A stretch of DNA of 64,000 nucleotides. It comes from Petrolisthes cinctipes. Taxonomy: Eukaryota; Arthropoda; Malacostraca; Decapoda; Porcellanidae. The number at the start of each line of letters is the position of its first letter. Position 1 is the first letter of the stretch. The translations under genes and the position numbers were made by a program. Shown one piece after another: positions 37,159 through 50,309 of the stretch. Location: positions 2,170,001-2,234,000 of the forward strand of contig JAWQEG010001306.1 in assembly GCA_033782935.1 (NCBI GenBank). The letters run 5' to 3'. The notes beneath the pieces were generated by a model that was not told where the DNA came from, did no database searches, and saw nothing but the letters and a program-made list of their open reading frames with translations.

Positions 37159-39667
37159 GTGTTAGAGTATTTTCAAAATACAGGCCAAAAACATACTGAA
37201 AATCGATCTTTTAGGTGCCCAAAAGTCGATATGTGCATGCATCTTCTGTACCCGTTTATATCTCAAATTCTGGCCCTAAACACCTTGAAAATTCGATATT
37301 TTGGGGTCCCAGAAGCGATCTGTACATGCCTACTCCGTGTTAGAGTATTTTCAAAATACAGGCCCAAAACATGCTGAAAATCGATATTTTTTGGCGCCCA
37401 AAGTCAATATGTGCATGTATCTTCTGTACCCGTTTATATCTCAAATTCAGGCTCAAAACACCCGAAAATTCAATATTTTGGGGTCCCAGAAGCAATCTGT
37501 ACATGCCTACTCAGTGCTAGAATATTTTCAAAATATAGGCTAAAAACATGCTAAAAATCGATCTTTTAGGTGCCAAAAAGTCGATATCTCAAATTCAGTC
37601 CCAAAACACCCGAAAATTCGATATTTAGGGGTCCCAGAAGCGATCTGTACATGCCTACTCCGTGTTAGAGTATTTTCAAAATACATGCTCAAAACATACT
37701 GAAAATCGATCTTTTAGGTGCACAAAAGTCGATATGTGCATGCATCTTCAGTACCCGTTTATATCTCAAATTCAGGCTCAAAACACCCGAAAATTCAATA
37801 TTTTGGGGTCCCAGAAGAAATCTGTACATGCCTACTCAGTGTTAGAGTATTTTCAAAATACAGGCCCAAAACATGCTGAAAATCGATATTTTAGATGCCG
37901 AAAGTCAATATGTGCATGTATCTTCTGTACCCGTTTATATCTCAAATTCAGGCTCAAAACACCCGAAAATTCAATATTTTGGGGTCTCAGAAGCAATCTG
38001 TACATGCCTACACAGTGCTAGAATATTTTCAAAATATAGGCTAAAAACATGCTAAAAATCGATCTTTTAGGTGCCAAAAAATCGATATCTCAAATTCAGT
38101 CCCAAAACACCTGAAAATTCGATATTTAGAGGTCCCAGAAGGTATCTGTACATGCCTACTCCGTGTTAGAGTATTTTCAAAATACAGGCCAAAAACATAC
38201 TGAAAATCGATCTCTTAGGTGCCCAAAAGTCGATATGTGCATGCATCTTCTGTACCCGTTTATATCTCAAATTCTGGCCCTAAACACCCGAAAATTCGAT
38301 ATTTTGGGGTCCCAGAAGCGATCTGTACATGCCTACTCCGTGTTAGAGTATTTTCAAAATTCAGGCCCAAAACATGCTGAAAATCGATATTTCTGGTGCC
38401 CAAAGTCAATATGTGCATGTATCTTCTGTACCCGTTTATATCTCAAATTCAGGCTCAAAACACCCGAAAATTCAATATTTTGGGGTCCCAGAAGCAATCT
38501 GTACATGCCTACTCAGTGCTAGAATATTTTCATAATATATAGGCAAAAAACATGCTAAGAATCGATCTTTTAGGTGCCAAAAAGTCGATATCTCAAATTC
38601 AGTCCCAAAACACCCGAAAATTCGATATTTAGGGGTCCCAGAAGCGATCTGTACATGCCTACTCCGTGTTAGAGTATTTTCAAAATACATGCTCAAAACA
38701 TACTGAAAATCGATCTTTTAGGTGCACAAAAGTCGATATGTGCATGCATCTTCAGTACCCGTTTATCTCTCAAATTCAGGCTCAAAACACCCGAAAATTC
38801 AATATTTTGGGGTCCCAGAAGCAATCTGTACATGCCTACTCAGTGTTAGAGTATTTTCAAAATACAGGCCCAAAACATGCTCAAAATCGATATTTTAGAT
38901 GCCCAAAGTCAATATGTGCATATATCTTCTGTACCCGTTTATATCTCAAATTCAGGCTCAAAACACCCGAAAATTCAATATTTTGGGGTCCCAGAAGCAA
39001 TCTGTACATGCCTACACAGTGCTAGAATATTTTCAAAATATAGGCTAAAAACATGCTAAAAATCGACATTTTAGGTGCCAAAAAATCGATATCTCAAATT
39101 CAGTCCCAAAACACCCGAAAATTCGATATTTAGAGGTCCCAGAAGGTATCTGTACATGCCTACTCCGTGTTAGAGTATTTTCAAAATACAGGCCAAAAAC
39201 ATACTGAAAATCGATCTTTTAGGTGCCCAAAAGTCGATGTGTGCATGCATCTTCTGTACCCGTTTATATCTTAAATTCTGGCCCTAAACACCAGAAAATT
39301 CGATATTTTGGGGTCCCAGAAGCGATCTGTACATGCCTACTCCGTGTTAGAGTATTTTCAAAATTCAGGCCCAAAACATGCTGAAAATCGATATTTTTGG
39401 TGTCCAAATTCAATATGTGCATGTATCTTCTGTACCCGTTTATATCTCAAATTCAGGCTCAAAACACCCGAAAATTCAATATTTTGGGGTCCCAGAAGCA
39501 ATCTGTACATGCCTACACAGTGCTAGAATATTTTCAAAATATAGGCTAAAAACATGCTAAAAATCGACATTTTAGGTGCCAAAAAATCGATATCTCAAAT
39601 TCAGTCCCAAAACAACCGAAAATTCGATATTTAGAGGTCCCAGAAGGTATCTGTACATGCCTACTCC
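37159..39667 (+). repeat. Units: A2+1B2+1C1, A1B1C, A2B2C1+2, A1B1C2, A2B2C2
   Basis: Units start at 37159 (503 bp), 37662, 38163 (503 bp), 38666 and 39167. This is the fourth site with 'caccttgaaaattc' (37284) and 'gatgccgaaag' (37898). Here the B1 keeps a normal end ('ggggtctcagaagc') and is followed by a C, unlike the C-less pentamers. The C at about 38516 has 'cataatatatagg' (two extra bases). The unit at 39167 matches the 15756 type. Confidence 0.84.
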
Positions 39668-40345
39668 GTGTTAGAGTATTTTCAAGATACAGGCCAAAAA
39701 CATACTGAAAATCGATATTTTAGGTGCCCAAAAGTCGATATGTGCATGCATCTTCTGTACCCGTTTATATCTCAAATTCTGGCCCTAAACACCCGAAAAT
39801 TCGATATTTTGGGGTCCCAGAAGCGATCTGTACATGCCTACTCCGTGTTAGAGTATTTTCAAAATTCAGGCCAAAAACATGCTGAAAATCGATATTTTTG
39901 GTGCCCAAAAGTCGATATGTGCATGCATCTTCTGTACCCGTTTATATCTCAAATTCTGGCCCTAAACACCCGAAAATTCGATATTTTGGGGTCCCAGAAG
40001 CGATCTGTACATGCCTACTCCGTGTTAGAGTATTTTCTAAATTCAGGCCCAAAACATGCTGAAAATCGATATTTTTGGTGCCCAAAGTCAATATGTGCAT
40101 GTATCTTCTGTACCCGTTTAAATCTCAAATTCAGGCTCAAAACACCCGAAAATTCAATATTTTGGGGTCCCAGAGGCAATCTGTACATGCCTACTCAGTG
40201 CTAGAATATTTTCAAAATATAGGCTAAAAACATGCTAAAAATCGATCTTTTAGGTGCCATAAAGTCGATATCTCAAATTCAGTCCCAAAACACCCGAAAA
40301 TTCGATATTTAGGGGTCCCAGAAGCTATCTGTACATGCCTACTCA
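39668..40345 (+). repeat. Unit A2-(B2/A2 hybrid)-B2-C1 (678 bp)
   Basis: The second monomer (39845-40021) starts as B2 ('ttcaggcc', 'atttttggtgccc') and becomes A2 within 'cccaaaagtcgatatgtgc', ending 'cgatctgtacatgcctactccg'. The third (40022) has the 'attttctaaattc' mark of the 678-bp tetramers. Because two 177-bp monomers run in series, this unit carries the longest accidental open frame, about 178 codons, which I do not regard as a gene. Confidence 0.84.
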
Positions 40346-41997
40346 GTGTTAGAGTATTTTTAAAATACATGCTCAAAACATACTGAAAATCGATCTTTTA
40401 GGTGCACAAAAGTCGATTTGTGCATGCATCTTCAATACCCGTTTATATCTCAAATTCAGGCTCAAAACACCCGAAAATTCAATATTTTGGGGTCCCAGAA
40501 GCAATCTGTACATGCCTACAGAGTGCTAGAATATTTTCAAAATATAGGCTAAAAAACATGCTAATAATCGACATTTTAGGTGCCAAAAAATCGATATCTC
40601 AAATTCAGTCACAAAACACCCGAAAATTCGATATTTAGAGGTCCCAGAAGGTATCTGTACATGCCTACTCCGTGTTAGAGTATTTTCAAAATACAGGCCA
40701 AAAACATACTGAAAATCGATCTTTTAGGTGCCTAAAAGTCGATATGTGCATGCATCTTCTGTACCCGTTTATATCTCAAATTCTGGCCCTAAACACCCGA
40801 AAATTCGATATTTTTGGGTCCCAGAAGCGATCTGTACATGCCTACTCCGTGTTAGAGTATTTTCAAAATTCAGGCCCAAAACATGCTGAAAATCGATATT
40901 TTTGGTGCCCAAAGTCAATATGTGCATGTATCTTCTGTACCCGTTTATATCTCAAATTCAGGCTCAAAAAACCCTAAAATTCAATATTTTGGGGTCCCAG
41001 AAGCAATCTGTACATGCCTACTCAGTGCTAGAATATTTTCAAAATATAGGCTAAAAACATGCTAAAAATCGATCTTTTAGATGCCAAAAAGTCGATATCT
41101 CAAATTCAGTCCCAAAACACCCGAAAATTCGATATTTAGTGGTCCCAGAAGCGATCTGTACATGCCAACTCCGTGTTAGAGTATTTTCAAAATACATGCT
41201 CAAAACATACTGAAAATCGATCTTTTAGGTGCACAAAAGTCGATATGTGCATGTATCTTCAGTACCCGTTTATATCTCAAATTCAGGCTCAAAACACCCG
41301 AAAATTCAATATTTTATGGTCCCAGAAGCAATCTGTACATGCCTACTCAGTGTTAGAGTATTTTCAAAATACAGGCCCAAAACATGCTGAAAATCGATAT
41401 TTTAGATGCCCAAAGTCAATATGTGTATGTTTCTTCTGTACCCGTTTATATCTCAAATTCAGGCTCAAAACACCCGAAAATTCAATATTTTGGGGTCCCA
41501 GAAGCGATCTGTACATGCCTACACAGTGCTAGAATATTTTCAAAATATAGGCTAAAAACATGCTAAAAATCGTCATTTTAGGTGCCAAAAAATCGATATC
41601 TCAAATTCAGTCCCAAAACACCCGAAAATTCGATATTTAGAGGTCCCAGAAGGTATCTGTACATGCCTACTCCGTGTTAGAGTATTTTCAAAATACAGGC
41701 CAAAAACATACTGAAAATCGATATTTTTGGTGCCCAAAGTCAATATGTGCATGTATCTTCTGTACCCGTTTATATCTCAAATTCAGGCTCAAAACACCCG
41801 AAAATTCAATATTTTGGGGTCCCAGAGGCAATCTGTACATGCCTACTCAGTGCTAGAATATTTTCAAAATATAGGCTTAAAACATGCTAAAAATCGATCT
41901 TTTAGGTGCCATAAAGTCGATATCTCAAATTCAGTCCCAAAACACCCGAAAATTCGATATTTAGGGGTCCCAGAAGCTATCTGTACATGCCTACTCA
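40346..41997 (+). repeat. 1652-bp block, copy 1: A1C2, A2B2C1, A1B1C2, (A2/B2 hybrid)C1
   Basis: Units start at 40346 (326 bp), 40672, 41173 and 41674 (324 bp). Private marks shared with the next copy are 'caaaaaaccctaaaattc', 'gatgccaaaaagtc', 'tagtggtccc', 'gccaactccgtg', 'atcgtcattttagg' and 'ggcttaaaacatg'. The hybrid at 41674 begins as A2 ('caggccaaaaacatactg') and ends as B2 ('atttttggtgcccaaag'). Confidence 0.88.
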
Positions 41998-43473
41998 GTG
42001 TTAGAGTATTTTTAAAATACATGCTCAAAACATACTGAAAATCGATCTTTTAGGTGCACAAAAGTCGATATGTGCATGCATCTTCAATACCCGTTTATAT
42101 CTCAAATTCAGGCTCAAAACACCCGAAAATTCAATATTTTGGGGTCCCAGAAGCAATCTGTACATGCCTACACAGTGCTAGAATATTTTCAAAATATAGG
42201 CTAAAAAACATTCTAAAAATCGACATTTTAGGTGCCAAAAAATCGATATCTCAAATTCAGTCACAAAACACCCGAAAATTCGATATTTAGAGGTCCCAGA
42301 AGCAATCTGTACATGCCTACTCCGTGTTAGAGTATTTTCAAAATACAGGCCAAAAACATACTGAAAATCGATCTTTTAGGTGCCTAAAAGTCGATATGTG
42401 TATGCATCTTCTGTACCCGTTTATATCTCAAATTCTGCCCCTAAACACCCGAAAATTCGATATTTTGGGGTCCCAGAAGCGATCTGTACATGCCTACTCC
42501 GTGTTAGAGTATTTTCAAAATTCAGGCCCAAAACATGCTGAAAATCGATATTTTTGGTGCCCAAAGTCAATATGTGCATGTATCTTCTGTACCCGTTTAT
42601 ATCTCAAATTCAGGCTCAAAAAACCCTAAAATTCAATATTTTGGGGTCCCAGAAGCAATCTGTACATGCCTACTCAGTGCTAGAATATTTTCAAAATATA
42701 GGCTAAAAACATGCTAAAAATCGATCTTTTAGATGCCAAAAAGTCGATATCTCAAATTCAGTCCCAAAACACCCGAAAATTCGATATTTAGTGGTCCCAG
42801 AAGCGATCTGTACATGCCAACTCCGTGTTAGAGTATTTTCAAAATACATGCTCAAAACATACTGAAAATCGATCTTTTAGGTGCACAAAAGTCGATATGT
42901 GCATGTATCTTCAGTACCCGTTTATATCTCAAATTCAGGCTCAAAACACCCGAAAATTCAATATTTTGGGGTCCCAGAAGCGATCTGTACATGCCTACAC
43001 AGTGCTAGAATATTTTCAAAATATAGGCTAAAAACATGCTAAAAATCGTCATTTTAGGTGCCAAAAAATCGATATCTCAAATTCAGTCCCAAAACACCCG
43101 AAAATTCGATATTTAGAGGTCCCAGAAGGTATCTGTACATGCCTACTCCGTGTTAGAGTATTTTCAAAATACAGGCCAAAAACATACTGAAAATCGATAT
43201 TTTTGGTGCCCAAAGTCAATATGTGCATGTATCTTCTGTACCCGTTTATATCTCAAATTCAGGCTCAAAACACCCGAAAATTCAATATTTTGGGGTCCCA
43301 GAGGCAATCTGTACATGCCTACTCAGTGCTAGAATATTTTCAAAATATAGGCTTAAAACATGCTAAAAATCGATCTTTTAGGTGCCATAAAGTCGATATC
43401 TCAAATTCAGTCCCAAAACACCCGAAAATTCGATATTTAGGGGTCCCAGAAGCTATCTGTACATGCCTACTCA
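41998..43473 (+). repeat. 1652-bp block, copy 2, shortened to 1476 bp: A1C2, A2B2C1, A1C2, (A2/B2)C1
   Basis: Units start at 41998, 42324, 42825 (325 bp) and 43150. This is the same as the preceding block except that the A1B1C2 trimer has lost exactly one 176-bp monomer. The remaining A has the front of A1 and the tail of the neighbouring B1 ('gcgatctgtacatgcctacacag'). That is the expected product of an in-register exchange between adjacent monomers. Confidence 0.88.
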
Positions 43474-46463
43474 GTGTTAGAGTATTTTTAAAATACATGC
43501 TCAAAACATACTGAAAATCGATCTTTTAAGTGCACAAAAGTCGATATGTGCATGCATCTTCAATACCCGTTTATATCTCAAATTCAGGCTCAAAACACCC
43601 GAAAATTCAATATTTTGGGGTCCCAGAAGCAATCTGTACATGCCTACACAGTGCTAGAATATTTTCAAAATATAGGCTAAAAAACATGCTAAAAATCGAC
43701 ATTTTAGGTGCCAAAAAATCGATATCTCAAATTCAGTCACAAAACACCCGAAAATTCGATATTTAGAGGTCCCAGAAGGTATCTGTACATGCCTACTCCG
43801 TGTTAGAGTATTTTCAAAATACAGGCCAAAAACATACTGAAAATCGATCTTTTAGGTGCCTAAAAGTCGATATGTGCATGCATCTTCTGTACCCGTTTAT
43901 ATCTCAAATTCTGGCCCTAAACACCCGAAAATTCGATATTTTGGGGTCCCAGAAGCGATCTGTACATGCCTACTCCGTGTTAGAGTATTTTCAAAATTCA
44001 GGCCCAAAACATGCTGAAAATCGATATTTTTGGTGCCCAAAGTCAATATGTGCATGTATCTTCTGTACCCGTTTATATCTCAAATTCAGGCTCAAAACAC
44101 CCGAAAATTCAATATTTTGGGGTCCCAGAAGCAATCTGTACATGCCTACTCAGTGCTAGAATATTTTCAAAATATAGGCTAAAAACATGCTAAAAATCGA
44201 TATTTTAGGTGCTAAAAAGTCGATATCTCAAATTCAGTCCCAAAACACCCGAAAATTCGATATTTAGGGGTCCCAGAAGCGATCTGTACATGCCTACTCC
44301 GTGTTAGAGTATTTTCAAAATACATGCTCAAAACATACTGAAAATCGATCTTTTAGGTGCACAAAAGTCGATATGTGCATGCATCTTCAGTACCCGTTTA
44401 TATCTCAAATTCAGGCTTAAAACACCCGAAAATTCAATATTTTGGGGTCCCAGAAGCAATCTGTACATGCCTACTCCGTGTTAGAGTATTTTCAAAATAA
44501 AGGCCAAAAACATACTGAAAATCGATCTTTTAGGTGCCCAAAAGTCGATATGTGCATGCATCTTCTGTACCCGTTTATAACTCAAATTCTGGCCTTAAAC
44601 ACCCGAAAATTCGATATTTTGGGGTCCCAGAAGCGATCTGTACATGCCTACTCCGTGTTAGAGTATTTTCAAAATTCAGGCCCAAAACATGCTGAAAATC
44701 GATATTTTTGGTGCCCAAAGTCAATATGTGCATGTATCTTCTGTACCCGTTTATATCTCAAATTCAGGCTCAAAACACCCGAAAATTCAATATTTTGGGG
44801 TCCCAGAAGCAATCTGTACTCAGTGCTAGAATATTTTCAAAATATAGGATAAAAACATGCTAAAAATCGATCTTTTAGGTGCCAAAAAGTCGATATCTCA
44901 AATTCAGTCCCAAAACACCCGAAAATTCGATATTTAGGGGTCCCAGAAGCGATCTGTACATGCCTACTCCGTGTTAGAGTATTTTCAAAATACATGCTCA
45001 AAACATACTGAAAATCGATCTTTTAGGTGCACAAAAGTCGATATGTGCATGCATCTTCAGTACCCGTTTATATCTCAAATTCAGGCTCAAAACACCCGAA
45101 AATTCAATATTTTGGGGTCCCAGAAGCAATCTGTACATGCCTACTCAGTGTTAGAGTATTTTCAAAATACAGGCCCAAAACATGCTGAAAATCGATATTT
45201 TAGATGCCCAAAGTCAATATGTGCATGTATCTTCTGTACCCGTTTATATCTCAAATTCAGGCTCAAAACACCCGAAAATTCAATATTTTGGGGTCCCAGA
45301 AGCAATCTGTACATGCCTACACAGTGCTAGAATATTTTCAAAATATAGGCTAAAAACATGCTAAAAATCGACATTTTAGGTGCCAAAAAATCGATATCTC
45401 AAATTCAGTCCCAAAACACCCGAAAATTCGATATTTAGAGGTCCCAGAAGGTATCTGTACATGCCTACTCCGTGTTAGAGTATTTTCAAAATACAGGCCA
45501 AAAACATACTGAAAATCGATCTTTTAGGTGCACAAAAGTCGATATGTGCATGCATCTTCAGTACCCGTTTATATCTCAAATTCAGGCTCAAAACACCCGA
45601 AAATTCAATATTTTGGGGTCCCAGAAGCAATCTGTACATGCCTACTCAGTGTTAGAGTATTTTCAAAATACAGGCCCAAAACATGCTGAAAATCGATATT
45701 TTAGATGCCCAAAGTCAATATGTGCATGTATCTTCTGTACCCGTTTATATCTCAAATTCAGGCTCAAAACACCCGAAAATTCAATATTTTGGGGTCCCAG
45801 AAGCAATCTGTACATGCCTACACAGTGCTAGAATATTTTCAAAATATAGGCTAAAAACATGCTAAAAATCGACATTTTAGGTGCCAAAAAATCGATATCT
45901 CAAATTCAGTCCCAAAACACCCGAAAATTCGATATTTAGAGGTCCCAGAAGGTATCTGTACATGCCTACTCCGTGTTAGAGTATTTTCAAAATACAGGCC
46001 AAAAACATACTGAAAATCAATCTTTTAGGTGCCCAAAAGTCGATATGTGCATGCATCTTCTGTACCCGTTTATAACTCAAATTCTGGCCTTAAACACCCG
46101 AAAATTCGATATTTTGGGGTCCCAGAAGCGATCTGTACATGCCTACTCCGTGTTAGAGTATTTTCAAAATTCAGGCCCAAAACATGCTGAAAATCGATAT
46201 TTTTGGTGCCCAAAGTCAATATGTGCATGTATCTTCTGTACCCGTTTATATCTCAAATTCAGGCTCAAAACACCCGAAAATTCAATATTTTGGGGTCCCA
46301 GAAGCAATCTGTACAGTGCTAGAATATTTTCAAAATATAGGCTAAAAACATGCTAAAAATAGATCTTTTAGGTTCCAAAAAGTCGATATCTCAAATTCAG
46401 TCCCAAAACACCCGAAAATTTGATATTTAGGGGTCCCAGAAGTGATTTGTACATGCCTACTCC
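43474..46463 (+). repeat. Third start of the 1652-bp block, then A1A2B2Δ8C1, two A1B1C2, A2B2Δ10C1
   Basis: Units start at 43474 (A1C2), 43800 (A2B2C1), 44301 (670 bp), 44971, 45472 and 45973 (491 bp). The A-C dimer plus A2B2C1 repeats the previous blocks but without 'aaaaaaccctaaaattc'. The 670-bp unit has 'ctgtactcagtgctag' (8-bp deletion). The neighbouring A1B1C2 trimers at 44971 and 45472 are near-identical apart from 'catgctc' versus 'caggcca' at the A start. Confidence 0.85.
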
Positions 46464-47958
46464 GTGTTAGAGTATTTTCAAAATACAGGCCAAAAACATA
46501 CTGAAAATCGATCTTTTAGGTGCAAAAAAGTCGATATGTGCATGCATCTTCAGTACCCGTTTATATCTCAAATTCAGGCTCAAAACACCCGAAAATTCAA
46601 TATTTTGGGGTCCCGGAAGCAATCTGTACATGCCTACTCAGTGTTAGAGTATTTTCAAAATACAGGCCCAAAACATGCTGAAAATCGATATTTTAGATGC
46701 CCAAAGTCAATATGTGCATGTATCTTCTGTACCCGTTTATATCTCAAATTCATGCTCAAAACACCCGAAAATTCAATATTTTGGGGTCCCAGAAGCAATC
46801 TGTACATGCCTACACAGTGCTAGAATATTTTCAAAATATAGGTTAAAAACATGCTAAAAATCGACATTTTAGGTGCCAAAAAATCGATATCTCAAATTCA
46901 GTCCCAAAACACCCGAAAATTCGATATTTAGAGGTCCCAGAAGGTATCTGTACATGCCTACTCCGTGTTAGAGTATTTTCAAAATACAGGGTTAAAAACA
47001 TACTGAAAATCGATCTTTTAGGTGCCCAAAAGTCGATATGTGCATGCATCTTCTGTACCCGTTTATATCTCAAATTCTGGCCCTAAACACCCGAAAATTC
47101 GATATTTTGGGGTCCCAGAAGCGATCTGTACATGCCTACTCCGTGTTAGAGTATTTTCAAAATTCAGGCCCAAAACATGCTGAAAATCGATATGTTTGGT
47201 GCCCAAAGTCAATATGTGCATGTATCTTCTGTACCCGTTTATATCTCAAATTCAGGCTCAAAACACCCGAAAATTCAATATTTTGGGGTCCCAGAAGCAA
47301 TCTGTACATGCCTACACAGTGCTAGAATATTTTCAAAATATAGGCTAAAAACATGCTAAAAATCGACATTTTAGGTGCCAAAAAATCGATATCTCAAATT
47401 CAGTCCCAAAACACCCGAAAATTCGATATTTAGAGGTCCCAGAAGGTATCTGTACATGCCTACTCCGTGTTAGAGTATTTTCAAAATACAGGCCAAAAAC
47501 ATACAGAAAATCGATCTTTTAGGTGCCCAAAAGTCGATATGTGCATGCATCTTCTGTATCCGTTTATATCTCAAATTCTGGCCCTAAACACCCGAAAATT
47601 CGATATTTTGGGGTCCCAGAAGCGATCTGTACATGCCTACTCTGTGTTAGAGTATTTTCAAAATTCAGGCCCAAAACATGCTGAAAATCGATATTTTTGG
47701 TGCCCAAAGTCAATATGTGCATTATCTTCTGTACCCGTTTATATCTCAAATTCAGGCTCAAAACACCCGAAAATTCAATATTTTGGGGTCCCAGAAGCAA
47801 TCTGTACTCAGTGCTGGAATATTTTCAAAATATAGGCTAAAAACATGCTAAAAATAGATCTTTTAGGTTCCAAAAAGTCGATATCTCAAATTCAGTCCCA
47901 AAACACCCGAAAATTCGATATTTAGGGGTCCCAGAAGTGATCTGTACATGCCTACTCC
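46464..47958 (+). repeat. 1495-bp block, copy 1: A1B1C2, A2B2C2, A2B2Δ8C1
   Basis: Units start at 46464, 46965 (502 bp) and 47467 (492 bp). Private marks are 'ataggttaaaaacatg' (46838), 'cagggttaaaaacatac' (46987), 'cgatatgtttggtgccc' (47190), 'catacagaaaatcg', 'gtatccgtttata', 'gtgcattatcttc' (47717) and 'ctgtactcagtgct' (47804). All recur 1495 bp downstream. Confidence 0.9.
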
Positions 47959-49453
47959 GTGTTAGAGTATTTTCAAAATACAGGCCAAAAACATACTGAA
48001 AATCGATCTTTTAGGTGCACAAAAGTCGATATGTGCATGCATCTTCAGTACCCGTTTATATCTCAAATTCAGGCTCAAAACACCCGAAAATTCAATATTT
48101 TGGGGTCCCGGAAGCAATCTGTACATGCCTACTCAGTGTTAGAGTATTTTCAAAATACAGGCCCAAAACATGCTGAAAATCGATATTTTAGATGCCCAAA
48201 GTCAATATGTGCATGTATCTTCTGTACCCGTTTATATCTCAAATTCAGGCTCAAAACACCCGAAAATTCAATATTTTGGGGTCCCAGAAGCAATCTGTAC
48301 ATGCCTACACAGTGCTAGAATATTTTCAAAATATAGGTTAAAAACATGCTAAAAATCGACATTTTAGGTGCCAAAAAATCGATATCTCAAATTCAGTCCC
48401 AAAACACCCGAAAATTCGATATTTAGAGGTCCCAGAAGGTATCTGTACATGCCTACTCCGTGTTAGAGTATTTTCAAAATACAGGGTTAAAAACATACTG
48501 AAAATCGATCTTTTAGGTGCCCAAAAGTCGATATGTGCATGCATCTTCTGTACCCGTTTATATCTCAAATTCTGGCCCTAAACACCCGAAAATTCGATAT
48601 TTTGGGGTCCCAGAAGCGATCTGTACATGCCTACTCCGTGTTAGAGTATTTTCAAAATTCAGGCCCAAAACATGCTGAAAATCGATATGTTTGGTGCCCA
48701 AAGTCAATATGTGCATGTATCTTCTGTACCCGTTTATATCTCAAATTCAGGCTCAAAACACCCGAAAATTCAATATTTTGGGGTCCCAGAAGCAATCTGT
48801 ACATGCCTACACAGTGCTAGAATATTTTCAAAATATAGGCTAAAAACATGCTAAAAATCGACATTTTAGGTGCCAAAAAGTCGATATCTCAAATTCAGTC
48901 CCAAAACACCCGAAAATTCGATATTTAGATGTCCCAGAAGGTATCTGTACATGCCTACTCCGTGTTAGAGTATTTTCAAAATACAGGCCAAAAACATACA
49001 GAAAATCGATCTTTTAGGTGCCCAAAAGTCGATATGTGCATGCATCTTCTGTATCCGTTTATATCTCAAATTCTGGCCCTAAACACCCGAAAATTCGATA
49101 TTTTGGGGTCCCAGAAGCGATCTGTACATGCATACTCCGTGTTAGAGTATTTTCAAAATTCAGGCCCAAAACATGCTGAAAATCGATATTTTTGGTGCCC
49201 AAAGTCAATATGTGCATTATCTTCTGTACCCGTTTATATCTCAAATTCAGGCTCAAAACACCCGAAAATTCAATATTTTGGGGTCCCAGAAGCAATCTGT
49301 ACTCAGTGCTAGAATATTTTCAAAATATAGGCTAAAAACATGCTAAAAATAGATCTTTTAGGTGCCAAAAATTCGATATCTCAAATTCAGTCCCAAAACA
49401 CCCGAAAATTCGATATTTAGGGGTCCCAGAAGCGATCTGTACATGCCTACTCC
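47959..49453 (+). repeat. 1495-bp block, copy 2
   Basis: Units start at 47959, 48460 (502 bp) and 48962 (492 bp). All marks of copy 1 are present at +1495 bp. Differences noticed are 'gcaaaaaagtcg' only in copy 1 (46523), 'gatgtcccagaagg' (48928) and 'catgcatactccg' (49130) only in copy 2, and 'gtgctggaat' only in copy 1 (47813). Confidence 0.9.
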
Positions 49454-50309
49454 GTGTTAGAGTATTTTCAAAATACAGGCCAAAAACATACTGAAAATCG
49501 ATCTTTTAGGTGCCCAAAAGTCGATATGTGCATGCATCTTCTGTACCCGTTTATAACTCAAATTCTGGCCTTAAACACCCGAAAATTCGATATTTTGGGG
49601 TCCCAGAAGCGATCTGTACATGCCTACTCCGTGTTAGAGTATTTTCAAAATTCAGGCCCAAAACATGCTGAAAATCGATATTTTTGGTGCCCAAAGTCAA
49701 TATGTGCATGTATCTTCTGTACCCGTTTATATCTCAAATTCAGGCTCAAAACACCCGAAAATTCAATATTTTGGGGTCCCAGAAGCAATCTGTACATGCC
49801 TACACAGTGCTAGAATATTTTCAAAATATAGGCTAAAAACATGCTAAAAATCGACATTTTAGGTGCCAAAAAATCGATATCTCAAATTCAGTCCCAAAAC
49901 ACCCAAAAATTCGATATTTAGAGGTCCCAGAAGGTATCTGTACATGCCTACTCCGTGTTAGAGTATTTTCAAAATACAGGCCAAAAACATACTGAAAATC
50001 GATCTTTTAGGTGCCCAAAAGTCGATATGTGCATGCATCTTCTGTACCCGTTTATAACTCAAATTCTGGCCTTAAACACCCGAAAATTCGATATTTTTGG
50101 GTCCCAGAAGCGATCTGTACATGCCTACTCCGTGTTAGAGTATTTTCAAAATTCAGGCCCAAAACATGCTGAAAATCGATATTTTTGGTGCCCAAAGTCA
50201 ATATGTGCATGTATCTTCTGTACCCGTTTATATCTCAAATTCAGGCTCAAAACACCCGAAAATTCAATATTTTGGGGTCCCAGAAGCAATCTGTACATGC
50301 CTACACAGT
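49454..50309 (+). repeat. Units: A2B2C2, A2B2 and the start of C2
   Basis: Units start at 49454 and 49955. Both A monomers have 'gtttataactcaaattctgg' and 'ccttaaacac', a local A2 variant also seen at 36167, 44478, 45973 and 54608. The second has 'gatatttttgggtccc'. The two trimers are near-duplicates, so a 501-bp step is likely. Confidence 0.82.
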
